Both the position numbers and the translations under genes were made by a program. The notes below the pieces were generated by a model that did no database searches, was not told the origin of the DNA, and was given only the letters and a program-made list of their open reading frames with translations. Shown here piece by piece: positions 16,659-28,232 of a stretch of 64,000 nucleotides of DNA. The stretch comes from Porodaedalea pini (taxonomy: Eukaryota > Basidiomycota > Agaricomycetes > Hymenochaetales > Hymenochaetaceae). Within the stretch, counting starts at the first letter, position 1. The number at the start of each line of letters is the position of its first letter. The stretch covers positions 62,001-126,000 of the forward strand of contig NBAY01000026.1 in NCBI GenBank assembly GCA_002794775.1, written 5' to 3'.

Positions 16659-18102
16659 CTAGTTCTGAACAGTATTCCACAGATGTTTGAACTTATCACT
16701 GCGGATCATTGCTTCCACTTCGGGACGGATCGACGCGAGGAGGTCTGCTGTACTATGCGTCGGAAGCCACCCAATCGAACGAGACCGGGATGCTACGCAG
16801 CGGGAGTTTGACCCAAACCAATCGGGCTTTACATATATGAAAAGAGCATTTCAGCGATCATCTACAGCATATTGTCAAAGGCACTTACGCCGTCACCGAA
16901 ATATTTCAAACATTCCTCTCGAGTAAAGGTGGTTGGCTCGGGACTTTTAGCTTTTCCGAGAGAAAAGAGGACCTCAGCGATGCGTTTGCAAACATCATAC
17001 AGCACATGTTCGCCAGACTCGGCAAAGTAGAATCCATCGCGTCCATGCGGCGTATCCTGGTCTCCGCGGCTTTTGTCGAAAACGCGAATATATAGATCAG
17101 CCTCTGGAATAGCAAGCCGAAGAGAAACAGATCGTGAACTAGCAGATCAGGTTATTAAAGGCGTTGAAGCTCTCACGATCGTCAATGTGCACATTAGGCC
17201 ACATATTTTTACCGAGTCCCACGACGCCACCTTGCCCACGGTCGAGGCCAGCGCGAATCAGATACGGAATTTGGATCGAGTATGGGTTCTGAAGTCCCGT
17301 GTCCGTGAACCCATTCTTAGCGATGCCGTAGACAGTCGAGGGAAAGATTAAGAACGTCTTCGCGTAGCCTGCCATAAGCAATCAAATAAACGTCATGAAA
17401 TGAACTTCTAGCAGCTGTGGCTGTACCTTCTTCGTCCGCCCCGACGATGATTGAATCGACGAGTCGGTGAGGCTGAGTGAGCGGAAGCGCCTCAATCTCC
17501 TTGAAATCTGTGTCATCGAATACCTTTGCACTCGCGTACATGCCCGCAGCGTCGTCATCGAGAACACCAGTACCGGACTACGCACAACAGCAACATATTC
17601 GTCAATATATACATTCATTATTTTGCTAGAGAACGCACACACCGTTTGAATGAGGACAGGGACTTTTCCTGTCAGCTTGTTACGTTTCTTCAGTCCTTTG
17701 AGTATCGCTTGAGCAGCCTCATAGGAGACAACGTCAGCCTATAATATTTTCGTTAGCCATCCATCAGTGAGTGCGTAGCAGCTTTATACTGGGAATAAGG
17801 ACCTTACCGTCGTGATAACATAGTCGGCGTCAGCAGCATGGCTCTCTAGCTTTCCAAGGTCTGAAAGAGAACCAACGATAGGCTCGACGCCATATTCGGT
17901 CGAAAAACGTCTTGCCTTCGCTGCGTCGCGAACCAAAGCCTTGATCCTGAAACTGTTTACATCCTTGTGGTGCAAGAGACGCCAAAGGATAGAACCACCG
18001 ATATAGCCTGCAAGTTTATGAGAATGAGATCATTCCAGAACGAAGAGTGACATGACCTGTGGCACCAGTGAGGAAGATGTTCAGCTTGATCGGGGCAGGC
18101 AT
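16659..18102 (-). CDS. NAD(P)-dependent epimerase/dehydratase-like protein
   Basis: This is a Rossmann-fold protein of the extended SDR (atypical, NmrA-like) kind. The dinucleotide-binding motif TGATGYIGG starts at about residue 13 and is split by the first intron. Next come a beta-strand with basic residues (IKALVRD) suited to NADP, then DADYVITT, and later GYAKTFLIFPSTVYGIAKNG with the usual Tyr-containing core. The C-terminal part includes GFYFAESGEH and ends with a block typical of fungal members (SRSIGWLPTHST, then LLASIRPEV). Seven exons join in frame from ATG 18102 to TAG at 16659-16661, giving about 370 residues. The enzyme would act on an unidentified soluble substrate. Neighbours give no pathway clue. 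Confidence 0.85.
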
Positions 18103-18128
18103 TTTATAGGTGATAGGTTGCAAATGAA

Positions 18129-18749
18129 GTGGAAAGCTCTGGCTTGAACGAGGTCAGTATGAGTCGACTTTATACTCAAATTACAGCCACTTACAAATTC
18201 AGATATCAGTCAAATGTGGGCGATCGCCATCGTGCACAACGCTTGAGAAAGATCGCCTTGACTGAACGTATCCGCATCAAAGACACTTTCCACGCTCTTC
18301 TGCCCAAATCCCACATATGCAGGCCACGTCCTCCAAGTCAACGTCAAAAAAGTTTTCGGCTAGAGTGCTTCATGTGTGCGGAATTGCGTCCTGAGTATGA
18401 CGGGAAGGTTCTGCACATCAGGAATAAGGTAAAGCAGAGTCAGCTAAACTGTATTAAACATGATCATGAGTTCGGGCGGTCAAAGGGCCGAGATCTCCGT
18501 CAAACTATTGATGAAGTGTTTATGGCCGGAAGAGCGTGCAGGACGGACATCACACAACATTGTGCGGTATACTGTCACTGCAAATTGCCGTTGTCAGACA
18601 TACGGCCGCTAGTTCGTGAGTTCCACGCCGTACTTGCAACGTTGGAGCATATCAATCAAATTGAAGCGAGTGGATTTGAAATGTTCCGTAGGTCGCGCTC
18701 TAAGCCTACACGACGCGTGGCATTCCGGGAACTTGGAAGCAGACCATGA
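18129..18749 (+). CDS. 206-codon open frame, doubtful
   Basis: A single open frame starts just upstream of, and opposite to, the epimerase gene and ends before the 3' end of the next gene. It is rich in Arg, His and Lys and shows no domain I recognise. Its position over the epimerase promoter region suggests either a chance frame or an antisense or divergent transcript. Confidence 0.15.
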   Translation: MESSGLNEVSMSRLYTQITATYKFRYQSNVGDRHRAQRLRKIALTERIRIKDTFHALLPKSHICRPRPPSQRQKSFRLECFMCAELRPEYDGKVLHIRNKVKQSQLNCIKHDHEFGRSKGRDLRQTIDEVFMAGRACRTDITQHCAVYCHCKLPLSDIRPLVREFHAVLATLEHINQIEASGFEMFRRSRSKPTRRVAFRELGSRP

Positions 18750-18856
18750 ATCACCGGAATCTAGTGCTTCCGAAGCTATGAAAGTCCGGACCGAGCAAAA
18801 TTGCTGACATTATCTGTGAAGAAATACAAAAGCCTGAGTCATAACATTCAAGGGCA

Positions 18857-21543
18857 CTACTGCCCATGCTCTGGAACATGAACGGAAAGCTTAGGCGCGG
18901 CCAACTTTTCAATATGTGCCTAGTCAGCGTTTGAGGGTTAAGGTGAGGGGGGCTCCTACAGATTGGCATTCAAGGAAGAGGCACTCACCCTAATCCACTT
19001 CTCTCGCTGATCCGCAATATGATCGAAGACCGTATATCGCCTGTCATTCTTAATTGACAAGAAAAGTAGCATGAGCTTGAAGTAGAATGATGAGATGCAA
19101 AACCGCAAACCTTCAGTACTCTTTCAATCTCCCGCACGTCCACACTCTTTGCAAGCGCCTTCAAGTCGATCTTCCCATTCTCACCCTCACCTTCTTCCTC
19201 ACCGGCTAAGTCCTCCGCACCGACGGCGACCTTCATTCCGCCTTCGCCTTCCTCGCGCATCTTGCGTACGCGTCCCCAAAACTCCACAAATGCGTTTTCG
19301 TCGAGCATTTCCTGGAACTCGCGCTCCGCTTGTACACCACGGGCCATGCGCCACTCCCGATATTCATGCTCGAGAACATCAGGGTCTTTATCGAGCCGTA
19401 GCTTCTGTGCAGGGAGAGATGCCTGAATAGAGGACACGGGTAGCTCGGAAAATTCCGTGTGCAAAGCAGGCGCGTGCGCCTCGAAGAGTGCGTGAAGCGC
19501 AGCAAGGTGTTTACCACGCAATACAGCCACGTGTTTGTGAAAAAGCGCCTGCTGTAGATGAGCAGGAATAGTGGAATGAGTGAACCTAGGGTCTGTCTTG
19601 AGCTGCTCAAGTGAAGAATGCCAAGTAGCCTGACAGCATAGGTGTAGTAAGTATCATTCTACAGGGCAGAGATAATCGTACCGATGGCTCCCGGATCGCG
19701 TCTGTCAATAAAGTCCTGAGAAAAGGAAGGCAGATCAAATTTAGCGCCGGAGTGCCAAAATGCATATTAGAGAAAGTAGCTGAGAAATGGCGCACATAAA
19801 TTCTAGTTCGCTTTCTTCGCGTGACAGCGCCTTGCGCGACCGTGCCATTTCCGCCTCTACACGACCTCGTTCCCGCCTGACATGTTCCTCCCGTTCCTTG
19901 ACGGCGCGATCCTTCCGTTCCTTGTCCTTGCGCTTGCGATCCACCTCACTTTCTTCCGAGGCTTCGGGCTTACTCGAGTTCGATGGAAGATGCGCGCCTC
20001 CCGAAAGCGTTTTCATGTAAGTGTTGAAGAGTTCTTCCCGAAGAGAAGATGAACCAACCGCATCGTAGCGTGGGTCTTTATCGAGTCCTCGTTTTACGTC
20101 CTTCCAAGAGGATGTCTCAGACATTTCAGCCTTTTCTTTTAGAAGCATAAAGAAGTCTGCTTCAGCTTTTGCAGCCGCCTTGCGTTTCTCTAATACAACG
20201 AAAAGTGAGCTTGTTAATGAGCAAGTAAGGGGCACGCGTACTCACGCTCTCCAAGCTCTTTGAGCCATTCTCTGAACCTCTTTTCGCGCTCGCGGTCATC
20301 ACGGCCCCAGCCGTAGAAACGCCGATCCTTCTTCCATATGCGCCGCCACTCCGTCCAACTTGTGCGGGTGCTCTTCACCTCCTCATACAGGAGCTTATCA
20401 AACTCCGCCTTCGGGTCTTTTTTATCCTCGGTAGCCATGGCATTCCGTGCGGCGAGCTTCGCCTGTCGCAACTCGCGGGCGCGATCACGACAATACTCAT
20501 CGAACGCGTCGCGTCTTGCCGAAACGGATGGAAGGAGCACATAACGCGGGTCTGATACGAACTGCGGGAGTGCGGTGTCCCAGGGCAAAAGAGGATTAAT
20601 GTCCTTCTCGCGGAGGAGTGTCTGTATCCACTGTCAGCAAGGATCAATTTGAAAGGACTGGAATTTGCTCACCTTGAATAGTGCTTTAGCCTCTTCGATG
20701 GACAGATCCACTCTATTTGGCATGTTGAGCGCAAGATTTCCTTTCTCCTTCTCTTTACGTTTCAGTTCCTCCTCTTCGCGTTCTCTGATTTCCTCTTCCT
20801 CCCTCTTTCGGTGCTCCTCTGCTTCTGCCTCAGCGGCCAGCTGGGCTGCTGCCTCCCGCTGCCACTCTTCCTCTTCCTCTTCTTCGTCCTCATCTTCATC
20901 TTCGTCCTCTTCTGCGTTGTCTACTCGTGCCTTTTTTGTCACGACGACCTCGTCTAGCGGTTCGGGCTCCGCAGCCTTGCGCTTCCCTGCCGCCTCGACT
21001 TCAACTTCGTTTCTTATACGCTCCACCTCCTTCTCAACAGCAAGTCTCCGCTCCTCTTCCTCCACTTGCTTCTTCTGCATCTCCTTCTCCCCTTTCTCTT
21101 TCTCCTCTCGCTCCAATTGCGCAACAGCTTCCTTGATCTCATCCGGTACGCTCCACACGCTCTCTTTCCGTTCTGTATGCGTGTAGAACACATTCCCTGC
21201 GGTTGTCATCACGCGCAGCCACGGAGTCCCAGGCACGGGCGTCTTCAATTTCGGTTTCTCCTTCTTCTTCGCGGGAGGCGATGCGGCCTGAGGCAGACCT
21301 AAAGCGGCTGCGAACGGCGGAACCGGAAATGTGGGCAATGGCCGAACGTATGTAGACTCTTTGGTTGTTCCATTGTAGAAATAAGGTTGTCCCCCGGGCG
21401 CTGAATTCAATGATCAGGAACGCCCGTAATTTCGGGAGAAAGAGAGTAAACGAACCTACGTGCTCCGTCCACCCCGGAGGAAGAGGCGGGGGCACCATTG
21501 TATTTGGAGCAGCAACAAAATGAGGAGGAGGTGGAGCAGCCAT
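18857..21543 (-). CDS. WW/FF-domain protein, TCERG1 (CA150)-type
   Basis: A nuclear scaffold linking transcription elongation with splicing: in this family the WW domains bind proline-rich splicing factors and the FF domains bind the phosphorylated RNA polymerase II tail. The N-terminus is proline-rich, followed by WW1 (PLPPGWTEHVAPGGQPYFYN, with the middle split by an intron) and WW2 (PGTPWLRVMTTAGNVFYTH). The PGTPW start of WW2 is characteristic of TCERG1 rather than Prp40. A long coiled-coil, acidic linker with a KRKAAEPEP basic patch follows. FF domains follow, each beginning with a pattern like EEAKALFKTLLREK or EFDKLLYEEVKS. The last exon ends EKLAAPKLSVHVPEHGQ. All joins stay in frame and the protein is about 780 residues. 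The ATG at 21543 is used; an in-frame GTG lies upstream but is not expected to initiate. Confidence 0.88.
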
Positions 21544-22003
21544 ATACGACCGCTTAACCACAAGCGAATGGGTAGCTGAATGGGAGACGCAAAGACAAGT
21601 ATATGTGTCCGTTTGAAAAGTCCAGTTTACTGACGTTCAGTGATGGCGCAGAAATCCGCCTTTTAGAAATGTCTTGGGTCAAGATACAAGCTCGAGCACT
21701 TTGGCGCTGTGGAAGTCCAGTGAAAAGTTGGTGGCGGACGAGCTAACATAGAGTGACAAGAAGATACGTCGAGTCACGGATGTTACTCTGCACGTGCTCA
21801 CGTCGCGTCAGTGTCGCGTCCCTTGGCGCACGTGCGGCATACATGAGTCTCTTGATAAAATTGTGAAGCTTTCGAGTTCTCGTATCATATTTTTTGATTC
21901 GACATACATTCAAGAGAATGATTCTTTCCTAAAATCGGAGCTTCGTACATTCATTTAATTTCCAGCAATATCCAGAAAATAAGAGGAAATTGCCAAAATC
22001 ATT
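21544..22003. other. Intergenic region
   Basis: This holds the promoter of the WW/FF gene and the 3' flank of the aldolase gene. No further feature is visible. Confidence 0.5.
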
Positions 22004-23209
22004 TCACTTCGCCGAGTATCCGCTCCCAACTTTCGCATTCTGTCCAGTAGCATCGTTCATATACGCAGAGAATGTCTGCGTGAGGACATCTACATCCGTC
22101 GCAATGCTGATCATGTCGAAGCCCTGCTCAGCGCGGACGCGCGCCTGCTCGCCGTTCGTGCCTTTGTACGCACCCCACAACCCACTCAGCGCCAAGTATC
22201 AATAAAAGCAACGACTTAGGACGTACAGAACATGGCAGCTTTCTTTCCATATTTGTGTGATACGGCCAGGATCTTTTGGATAACATCCTCATGCGCGTCG
22301 CTCCCAAATGCAACTCCGAGATTGAGCGACAAGTCAAATGGCCTGGTTCGGCGAAGTTAGCGCTTGCGGACTAGCCGTGCGTGTTATATCTATATCAGTA
22401 CGTACCCAATGAAGAGCACGTCGATTCCCTCAACTTGGGCGATCTCCTCCAAGTTCGCAACAGCCTCCTTCGTCTCAATCTGTGCCAATACAAACTGCAC
22501 CACAATTTTAATATCGCCTTTCGCGATCTCTAGATATGCAAGAAGAAGCAGAAACGTACCAAATCCCCAGCACCGGCCTTATACTCCTCCGTAGTGCACG
22601 TCTCCCCAAACGCATGGTGCGTATACATCGGTCCAAAGCCCCTCACTCCAGCAGGCGGGTACCGCGCACTCGCGACGGCTTCCCGTGCACCTGCCGCATC
22701 GCGCAGCAGCGGTACCATCAGCCCATGCGCTCCCGCGTCTAGAGCACGCTTCGCCCACCATGCGCTAGCATCGGGAATGCGCACAATCGGCGAGCGGCCG
22801 GCGGCGGAGATAGTGGTTGTGTGCGTGTAGAGATGTGTGTCCTACCAGTAGATGTCGGGTTTGGATAGAAGAGAAATGGATAAGAGTAGGGACGCACATT
22901 GATGTGTCCGTGCTCGGCATCGACCGCGACCCACTAGAAATGCACTGTAAGTACCCGTCCTGAGCAAATCAAGTAAACTTAGTGAATCGCGCGCAGTGTT
23001 TCCAAACTGATACGAGTTCAAGTTTGTCTTGTTGCCACACCGCAAAGGTCTAATGCTGTCCCAATGCAATACAACGACTCCCCAACTCACAGTAAGCCCA
23101 GGAGTGGCAGCGATAGTTCTTGCAGCGCTAGCCCCAGGGATTGTGTTCCACGCCCCAAAAGCTGTCTCCCCGTAGCGAATGCCTCCTTGAGCGGGATCCT
23201 CATCGGCAT
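22004..23209 (-). CDS. HpcH/HpaI-family aldolase (with an apparent one-base break near the start)
   Basis: A class II (metal-dependent) pyruvate aldolase, the family that cleaves 2-keto-3-deoxy sugar acids and 4-hydroxy-2-oxo acids to pyruvate and an aldehyde. Visible active-site residues are the His in DAEHGHIN, the Arg in SPIVRIP, the metal-binding Glu in QIETKEA and the metal-binding Asp in GPFDLS. Further conserved blocks are AKRALDAGAHGLMVPLL and EQGFDMISIATD. Six exons join well from GAWNTIPGASAARTIA to the stop. The best start, ATG at 23209, gives a typical N-terminus (MPMRIPLKEAFATGRQL), but it is in the wrong frame by one base relative to FGAWNTIP. The break falls in the T4G4 tract (23153-23160 on the plus strand). 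This is either a sequencing deletion or a real frameshift; alternatively an unseen upstream exon supplies the start. Likely role: sugar-acid catabolism. Confidence 0.85.
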
Positions 23210-23873
23210 CTTGTCTAGTAATGCTATTTGCTCCAATCAATTAGTCTCTTCAGCGTCGACCTAATACGAGGGTGATAGGGAAGGCTGAGAGTGCTCGTTT
23301 CAAATAGTACGTTCCATGCGTGGTGTTGATATCCACGGTCCGCAACTCGTGGTCATCTGGCCAGCAGTTCCGAAGCGCGACGGCGAACCATAAGACTGTA
23401 TTGGATCATCGTGTATCCGTTGTTGTCCTCCGACAGAAAATCATTCTGGTATGCATATGGTGCAGATAGTTGCGAGGACAGAATGAATCAGACGATATCG
23501 CTTGCCTCGTGGACAGTGACAAAGAATAATTTGAGCCTGAGGATCGATCACAAAAAAAGTATACGAAAACATTTTACATTACAGTTTTATATCTTGAGTA
23601 CAGCAACGCGTGAGACAAGTATACAGGAACGGTGAATCTACACGCGCAAAAGAAAGGAAGGCGGCAGTTGTCCGAAGAGAACGAATTCGAATATGGTGTC
23701 GAACTCAGAGGAATGACATGCAAACGCGAAACGAACGAAAATATGACTTGCTACCTCACGGATGTAAAGTGCACCGGCAGAGCTGATCTATCCAGGACGA
23801 AACAAGAATGTAGAACGAAACGAAAGGGCGAGAAGGGCATGGAACGGAAGAAAGGGAATCTAAAATGAATACA
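23210..23873. other. Intergenic region
   Basis: Purine-rich sequence with only short open frames. I see no gene. Confidence 0.5.
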
Positions 23874-25050
23874 TCAGCCCGCGCTACCATACCCCTTCAT
23901 GCCGCCCAAGCCTGGCGCGAAGCGATGTGGAGTCGGCGCAAGCGGGAGTGCCTCGTCTGTCTCCAGTTCCAGATCATCCGCTTCGGCGACAGAAAACAAT
24001 ACTGTCCCACTCCCACTCCCACTGTTCCTTCCCTTCTTCCTTGCCTTCCCACTCACATCCTTCCACTGCCCCCAGACCTTCCTCATCCCCTTTCCCAGTT
24101 TACTGGGAGCAGGAGCAGGAGTAGAGACTTCCCCCCGGTGCGATGCACCAATCATAAAGTCCTCGTCTGCCCCAAGATCAAATGCCTCCGCTTCCTGCGC
24201 ATACGAGTCTGATGATGAGGATGAAGCCGACGAAGAGAAGTCATGCGTAGGCCCGCGCTCGTAATCGCCGTCGTAATCGTAGTCGTAGTCGTTGAGCAGC
24301 CCGCCTCCCGTCTCCGCCGCCCACGCGCGTAGACGCGAGACGTGGGGCCGGAAGCCAGCCTTCGTGCGTCGCAAACGGCGTCGGCGTGTCCGTTGCGGGG
24401 CAGATATGGTGGGAATGGACAACGTCGGGAAGGATATACGTTTTAAATTGATATTGCTGAGGCTGAGCGCAGGAAGGTGTTGAGGTAGGGAGGAGAGCAG
24501 CTCTCTCAGGCGTTCGCGGCGCATGTACAGGTTGTATGCGAGCACGCTCGTCAGAATTCTGCTCGGGTAAAACGAGACGCCGAATGAATCGTATGAATAA
24601 ATGCAAAACTAAACATAGGCCTGGAAAGAGGAGGATGGGAAGAGAAGCTACGCACATTACGCCGAGAATACCCAGCATGCCAGCACGCCGCCTGCCCTCG
24701 GTAATGGGGGTTGGGTGCGAGGCGAAGTCTTGCTCGCCGGACTCGTCAGAGTCTGGTGTTTCCCGCTCTGAACTCCTAGACTCTTCGGCGTCCAACAGCT
24801 GCATATCCCGTCCCCATAGCTCGTAGTACGAGTCACGATCCCCCATCAATTTCGTAGAGAGTCGTCGTCGACCATCGGTCCTGCTCGTCTCATCGAGCGT
24901 ATCAGTCGTTAGGTCGACATGTAGTTGGGATGTAGTCTCGAAGACGCTGTTGGAGCGCACATCGCGACGGGCGCGTATTGTCCTCGCCGATGTCGAATGC
25001 GCCGCGACCGCACAGAAAGCACAGACGAGGATGGGCGAGGAGACCCTCAT
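23874..25050 (-). CDS. Putative secretory or membrane protein, unknown
   Basis: I do not recognise the family. The first exon (24661-25050, 130 codons) starts with a likely signal peptide (MRVSSPILVCAFCAVAAHSTSA) and continues into a charged, Ser/Glu/Asp-rich region. The second long frame (245 codons, ending 23874) contains an Arg-rich stretch, a Tyr/Asp repeat (DYDYDYDGDY), a poly-Ser run and a basic C-terminal part. A 52-base intron with donor GTAATG at 24660 and acceptor TTTAG at 24609 joins them in phase, giving 374 residues. If this intron is retained, the frame instead encodes a strong hydrophobic segment (VASLPILLFPGLCLVLHL) before running into a different frame. The protein could therefore be secreted or type I membrane-bound. 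Low-complexity composition suggests a lineage-specific protein. Confidence 0.55.
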
Positions 25051-27110
25051 GAATGCAGTGCGCTGAGAGACGAAGGCTGTGAAAGTCGAAGACAGCCAGC
25101 AACCCCGACTTGGATGCCTCGAGGAGTGACATGGAGCTGCCGGCTACCCTCGGCCCGAGAATGGCACGTGACACATTTAAACTTTAATTCGAGCTTATTT
25201 TGCTGCCCATCGCGCTAAAACTTTTATCTCAAACTACCAATTATATTGCCTCCTGGAGTCGCGACCTCTGTCGCAGTCATTTATCGAGTACATCGTTACG
25301 TCAAACGAAACATGATCTTGTCTGTCTTGCAATATATACAAGGAGTCAATGTCTGTAAAGTAGCAGTACGACTACAATGACATCGTCAACCAGTCTCAGG
25401 TGCAGTTTATCAAGCCAACGAAAACGTGGCGCTTATCCAGGTCATGCAACCCAGATCAATCTGTCGCGCTGGCCTTGCATACAAGCTCTAGACTACCTTG
25501 TATACGTATCACCAACCAGGAAGAAATTCGGAGCCAGAGGAGTTTATTATCAATGTTCTTGCCTTCATCGTCGCCTCCTACTCTTCTTCGGTTGACTTTG
25601 AGTCTTACCCGACATCGCTCAGAATCTCGCTTTCGCAGGAAAGCACCCGGCATCTCCCTCCTTCAAGTCAACTGTTCCCGACGCTGTGAATCCAGAATAT
25701 GTACCTGAGTCGGTATCGTAGTCAAACGATGTCCGGGGAAACGGGATCGCTGGGTGGAGACCAGTTACACTGTGGATTTTGGATGAAGTGCTCGCATCGG
25801 GTGTAAATCGCAGCACATGTAACCGCCTTCTTCAATTTCCCGGAGAAGTGTCAATAGTCCCAAGTGCGCGATTCTTCGAGCTTCGTGCCTTCAGCAATTA
25901 CTAACTACAAGTAGACAAATTAATCCAACCACTCTCGCTATTCAATTCAGCCTTTCAAGAACTTCACATTTTTACGTTCAACCTATCGGTTGTCAGATGG
26001 CAAGCTCGACACCTTGTAATGACGCCGCAGAACTAAAATTGCTGGCATCGAAGGTCCTCTTCCAGCTCTTCCCCGCCAAACGTCCAAGCCGACTTTTCAG
26101 CTTTCTACATGCATACTCATAGAAGAGGCCAAAAGTGCATCCAATGAGCAGAGTTGTTCAGTCAGATGCCAGTCATGATCCCTATTTTTGTCCCAGTTTA
26201 TGCCAGTGTCGAAGGATTCCTTGCTTGATAAGATGCGTCGGCGATGACAAGAGGATGGATACGAGGTCAGCCTTATCAACATAGGTGCCCTATGGCATCG
26301 CATCTTTGGCAGGCGCTCACCTTCCGTGGTGCATAGGGCCATATGTTGTGATTCGTCAGCATCATCGCCTCCTGGCGAAGCGAGCACTACCAGGGAGTCT
26401 CGAGTGTGCGCTGTAGGAGAAGATGGAAGAAGATTAAAAAAGGATCTTGAGTACGAATAAAAATTCATGTCACATGCAGTGATTCACATAAGTATTCGTT
26501 GAATTATCTATTGGCGCAGACATACAGATACATTTTGTCTGCAATGGCGGTCTCTGTTTAATTTGAAGAATGTTCACGCCGCGCGTAGCAATCTCAGCCA
26601 CCAACCTCCGAATAAGGATATTTTATATTTGCACACATTTGGTATATGCTCAATATGGTTCGTCTTATCTTCGGCGTGATTCAGCCCTTGTTTTTATCGT
26701 GGCTTCTTACGCTGTTACAGACAACGGGCGGATCACATTTTACACCTCAACACCACCTAGATGCCTAACTTCAGAATAGGAAAACAATGCACAATGCGCT
26801 CGGGAACAAACCTCGCCTGATATCGCCTACGCTTCGCTTGCATTTTAGCGAGGCGAAATGGCAACATTGCAATTCAGCCATGGCCATCATGACGCCTGCG
26901 GTGTGTTTGCAACCGCTTTCGGTGCACAAAAGACGTGGCCGGTGCACGCGCGCTTGTTATAAAGTCTTCCCGTCTGGCTGAGCTCTCATCGCCACGCCCT
27001 CTTATTCTCTCGAGGTTCTCCTGCTTCTTTAGTCTTCCAAATCATATCTTCATCTTTAATTCTTCCAGACTCTTGAAAAGCTGTACCTATATCCCTTCTC
27101 TTCTCGGGAA
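25051..27110. other. Intergenic region with a possible small broken gene
   Basis: The first part lacks signals. On the minus strand between about 25998 and 26468 there are protein-like segments: SLVVLASPGGDDADESQH, then LVSILLSSPTHL, then LIGCTFGLFYEYACRKL. A GTGAGC donor follows the first, but I could not join the pieces in frame without a stop. The right end holds the promoter of the next gene. Confidence 0.35.
26958..26963 (+). promoter_or_regulatory. Likely TATA box of the 27111 gene
   Basis: TATAAA lies about 150 bases upstream of the ATG and is followed by a long pyrimidine-rich stretch. This is the usual arrangement of a fungal core promoter. Confidence 0.5.
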
Positions 27111-28232
27111 ATGTCTTCGACTACAACAACGTGCCTCAGTCCGCCGTCGACCTTCAACACGCTCGACCCCTTCCAGCGTGCGCGCCTCGTTCGCTCAACG
27201 CGCAAAATCGGACGCGTCTTCGGAACGACGCCCATCTTTCTTGATTGCCCCGCTCCTCGTGAGGTTCATTCCCTGGATCTCAATGTCAACCAGTTATTAC
27301 CCATCGGACCACATGCTAGCGGCTCAGGTAGTCGCAGCTCCACGCCGTCGCCAAACAAAGGTCCTATGGACAAGCTGAAGACTCGGGCTGCTCGCAGGCA
27401 AGGGTCCCTATTCAACGTTCCAGTCACTCAGAACCCCGCGGCGAATGAGTCGTCCTCGTCACTATCCTCTGTATCCTCGCAGATTTCGGTCACGAGCGTA
27501 GGATCACTTCGCGAGGCGAGAGGTTTCTCAGCGGCGCGCCATCGCAAGGCGGATATCCCTGCTCCACTCGTGCTGGAAGTCAACACAGTCCCATTCGACG
27601 GTCCTGATCACACCTCGCACTCGCCTACGCCTCTCATCGAAACGCCGCGCTCATTTCAGCTTGCCCACAGACGATCGCGAAGCATGTCAGCCACGCTGTC
27701 ATCCGACTCGAGTTCTAGCGCAGGAGTCTTAACGCCACTCACGCCCTCCTTTCGCTTTCGCGCGACCACGTTCCCCTCACATCGCCGCCAAAAGCTCCAG
27801 AAGCTTGCTCGTACGCTCGGTGAGAACATATCGCCCGCCCTCGTCTTCCCGTCGTACCCCTATTCGGACCTCTCCGCCCCTGCGACACCCGTCTCGGAGC
27901 GGCCCGACTCGACGTTTGGTGCAACCTACGCAAATAAAACCTCGGCAACTACAGCCGCTCGTGGCCAATCTATCACGAAAGGTCGTGCGAGCCGTCGCCG
28001 TAGAGCCTCGGTTGGTATGCTGCATGCACTCCATGCGAACGCGTTCCCTCCCGCCTCTATTTCAGAAAAAGACGCAAAAGGAACGTCACGTTGGGAGCCT
28101 CCAGCCGAGTGGGCGCTGGGCCCTTCGGATACGGTGAAGCAGGGTGATCAAGACGAGGAACAGCTTCTGGGAATGTGGAATTCGGACAACTACGATTCGG
28201 TGATGGACCGTCTGCGCCTTTTGAAAAATTAA
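27111..28232 (+). CDS. Conserved-looking protein of unknown function
   Basis: A single-exon frame of 373 residues, mostly low complexity and rich in Ser, Thr, Pro and Arg, so largely disordered. Two denser segments look conserved: near residues 23-45 (RSTRKIGRVFGTTPIFLD) and near 222-245 (RRQKLQKLARTLGENISPAL). The C-terminus is acidic with an aromatic end (WNSDNYDSVMDRLRLLKN). There are no membrane segments and no signal peptide. The many Ser/Thr-Pro sites and basic patches (RASRRRRASVG) suggest a phosphorylated nuclear or cytoskeletal protein, but this is inference. A good TATA box and a pyrimidine tract upstream support the gene. No frame break was seen. Confidence 0.75.
   Translation: MSSTTTTCLSPPSTFNTLDPFQRARLVRSTRKIGRVFGTTPIFLDCPAPREVHSLDLNVNQLLPIGPHASGSGSRSSTPSPNKGPMDKLKTRAARRQGSLFNVPVTQNPAANESSSSLSSVSSQISVTSVGSLREARGFSAARHRKADIPAPLVLEVNTVPFDGPDHTSHSPTPLIETPRSFQLAHRRSRSMSATLSSDSSSSAGVLTPLTPSFRFRATTFPSHRRQKLQKLARTLGENISPALVFPSYPYSDLSAPATPVSERPDSTFGATYANKTSATTAARGQSITKGRASRRRRASVGMLHALHANAFPPASISEKDAKGTSRWEPPAEWALGPSDTVKQGDQDEEQLLGMWNSDNYDSVMDRLRLLKN

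Noticed and set aside
20665..21186. 173-codon plus-strand frame rich in Ser
   Set aside because: It is the reverse shadow of the Glu/Lys-rich linker of the WW/FF protein.
23899..24264. 121-codon plus-strand frame
   Set aside because: Antisense shadow of the second exon of the putative membrane protein.
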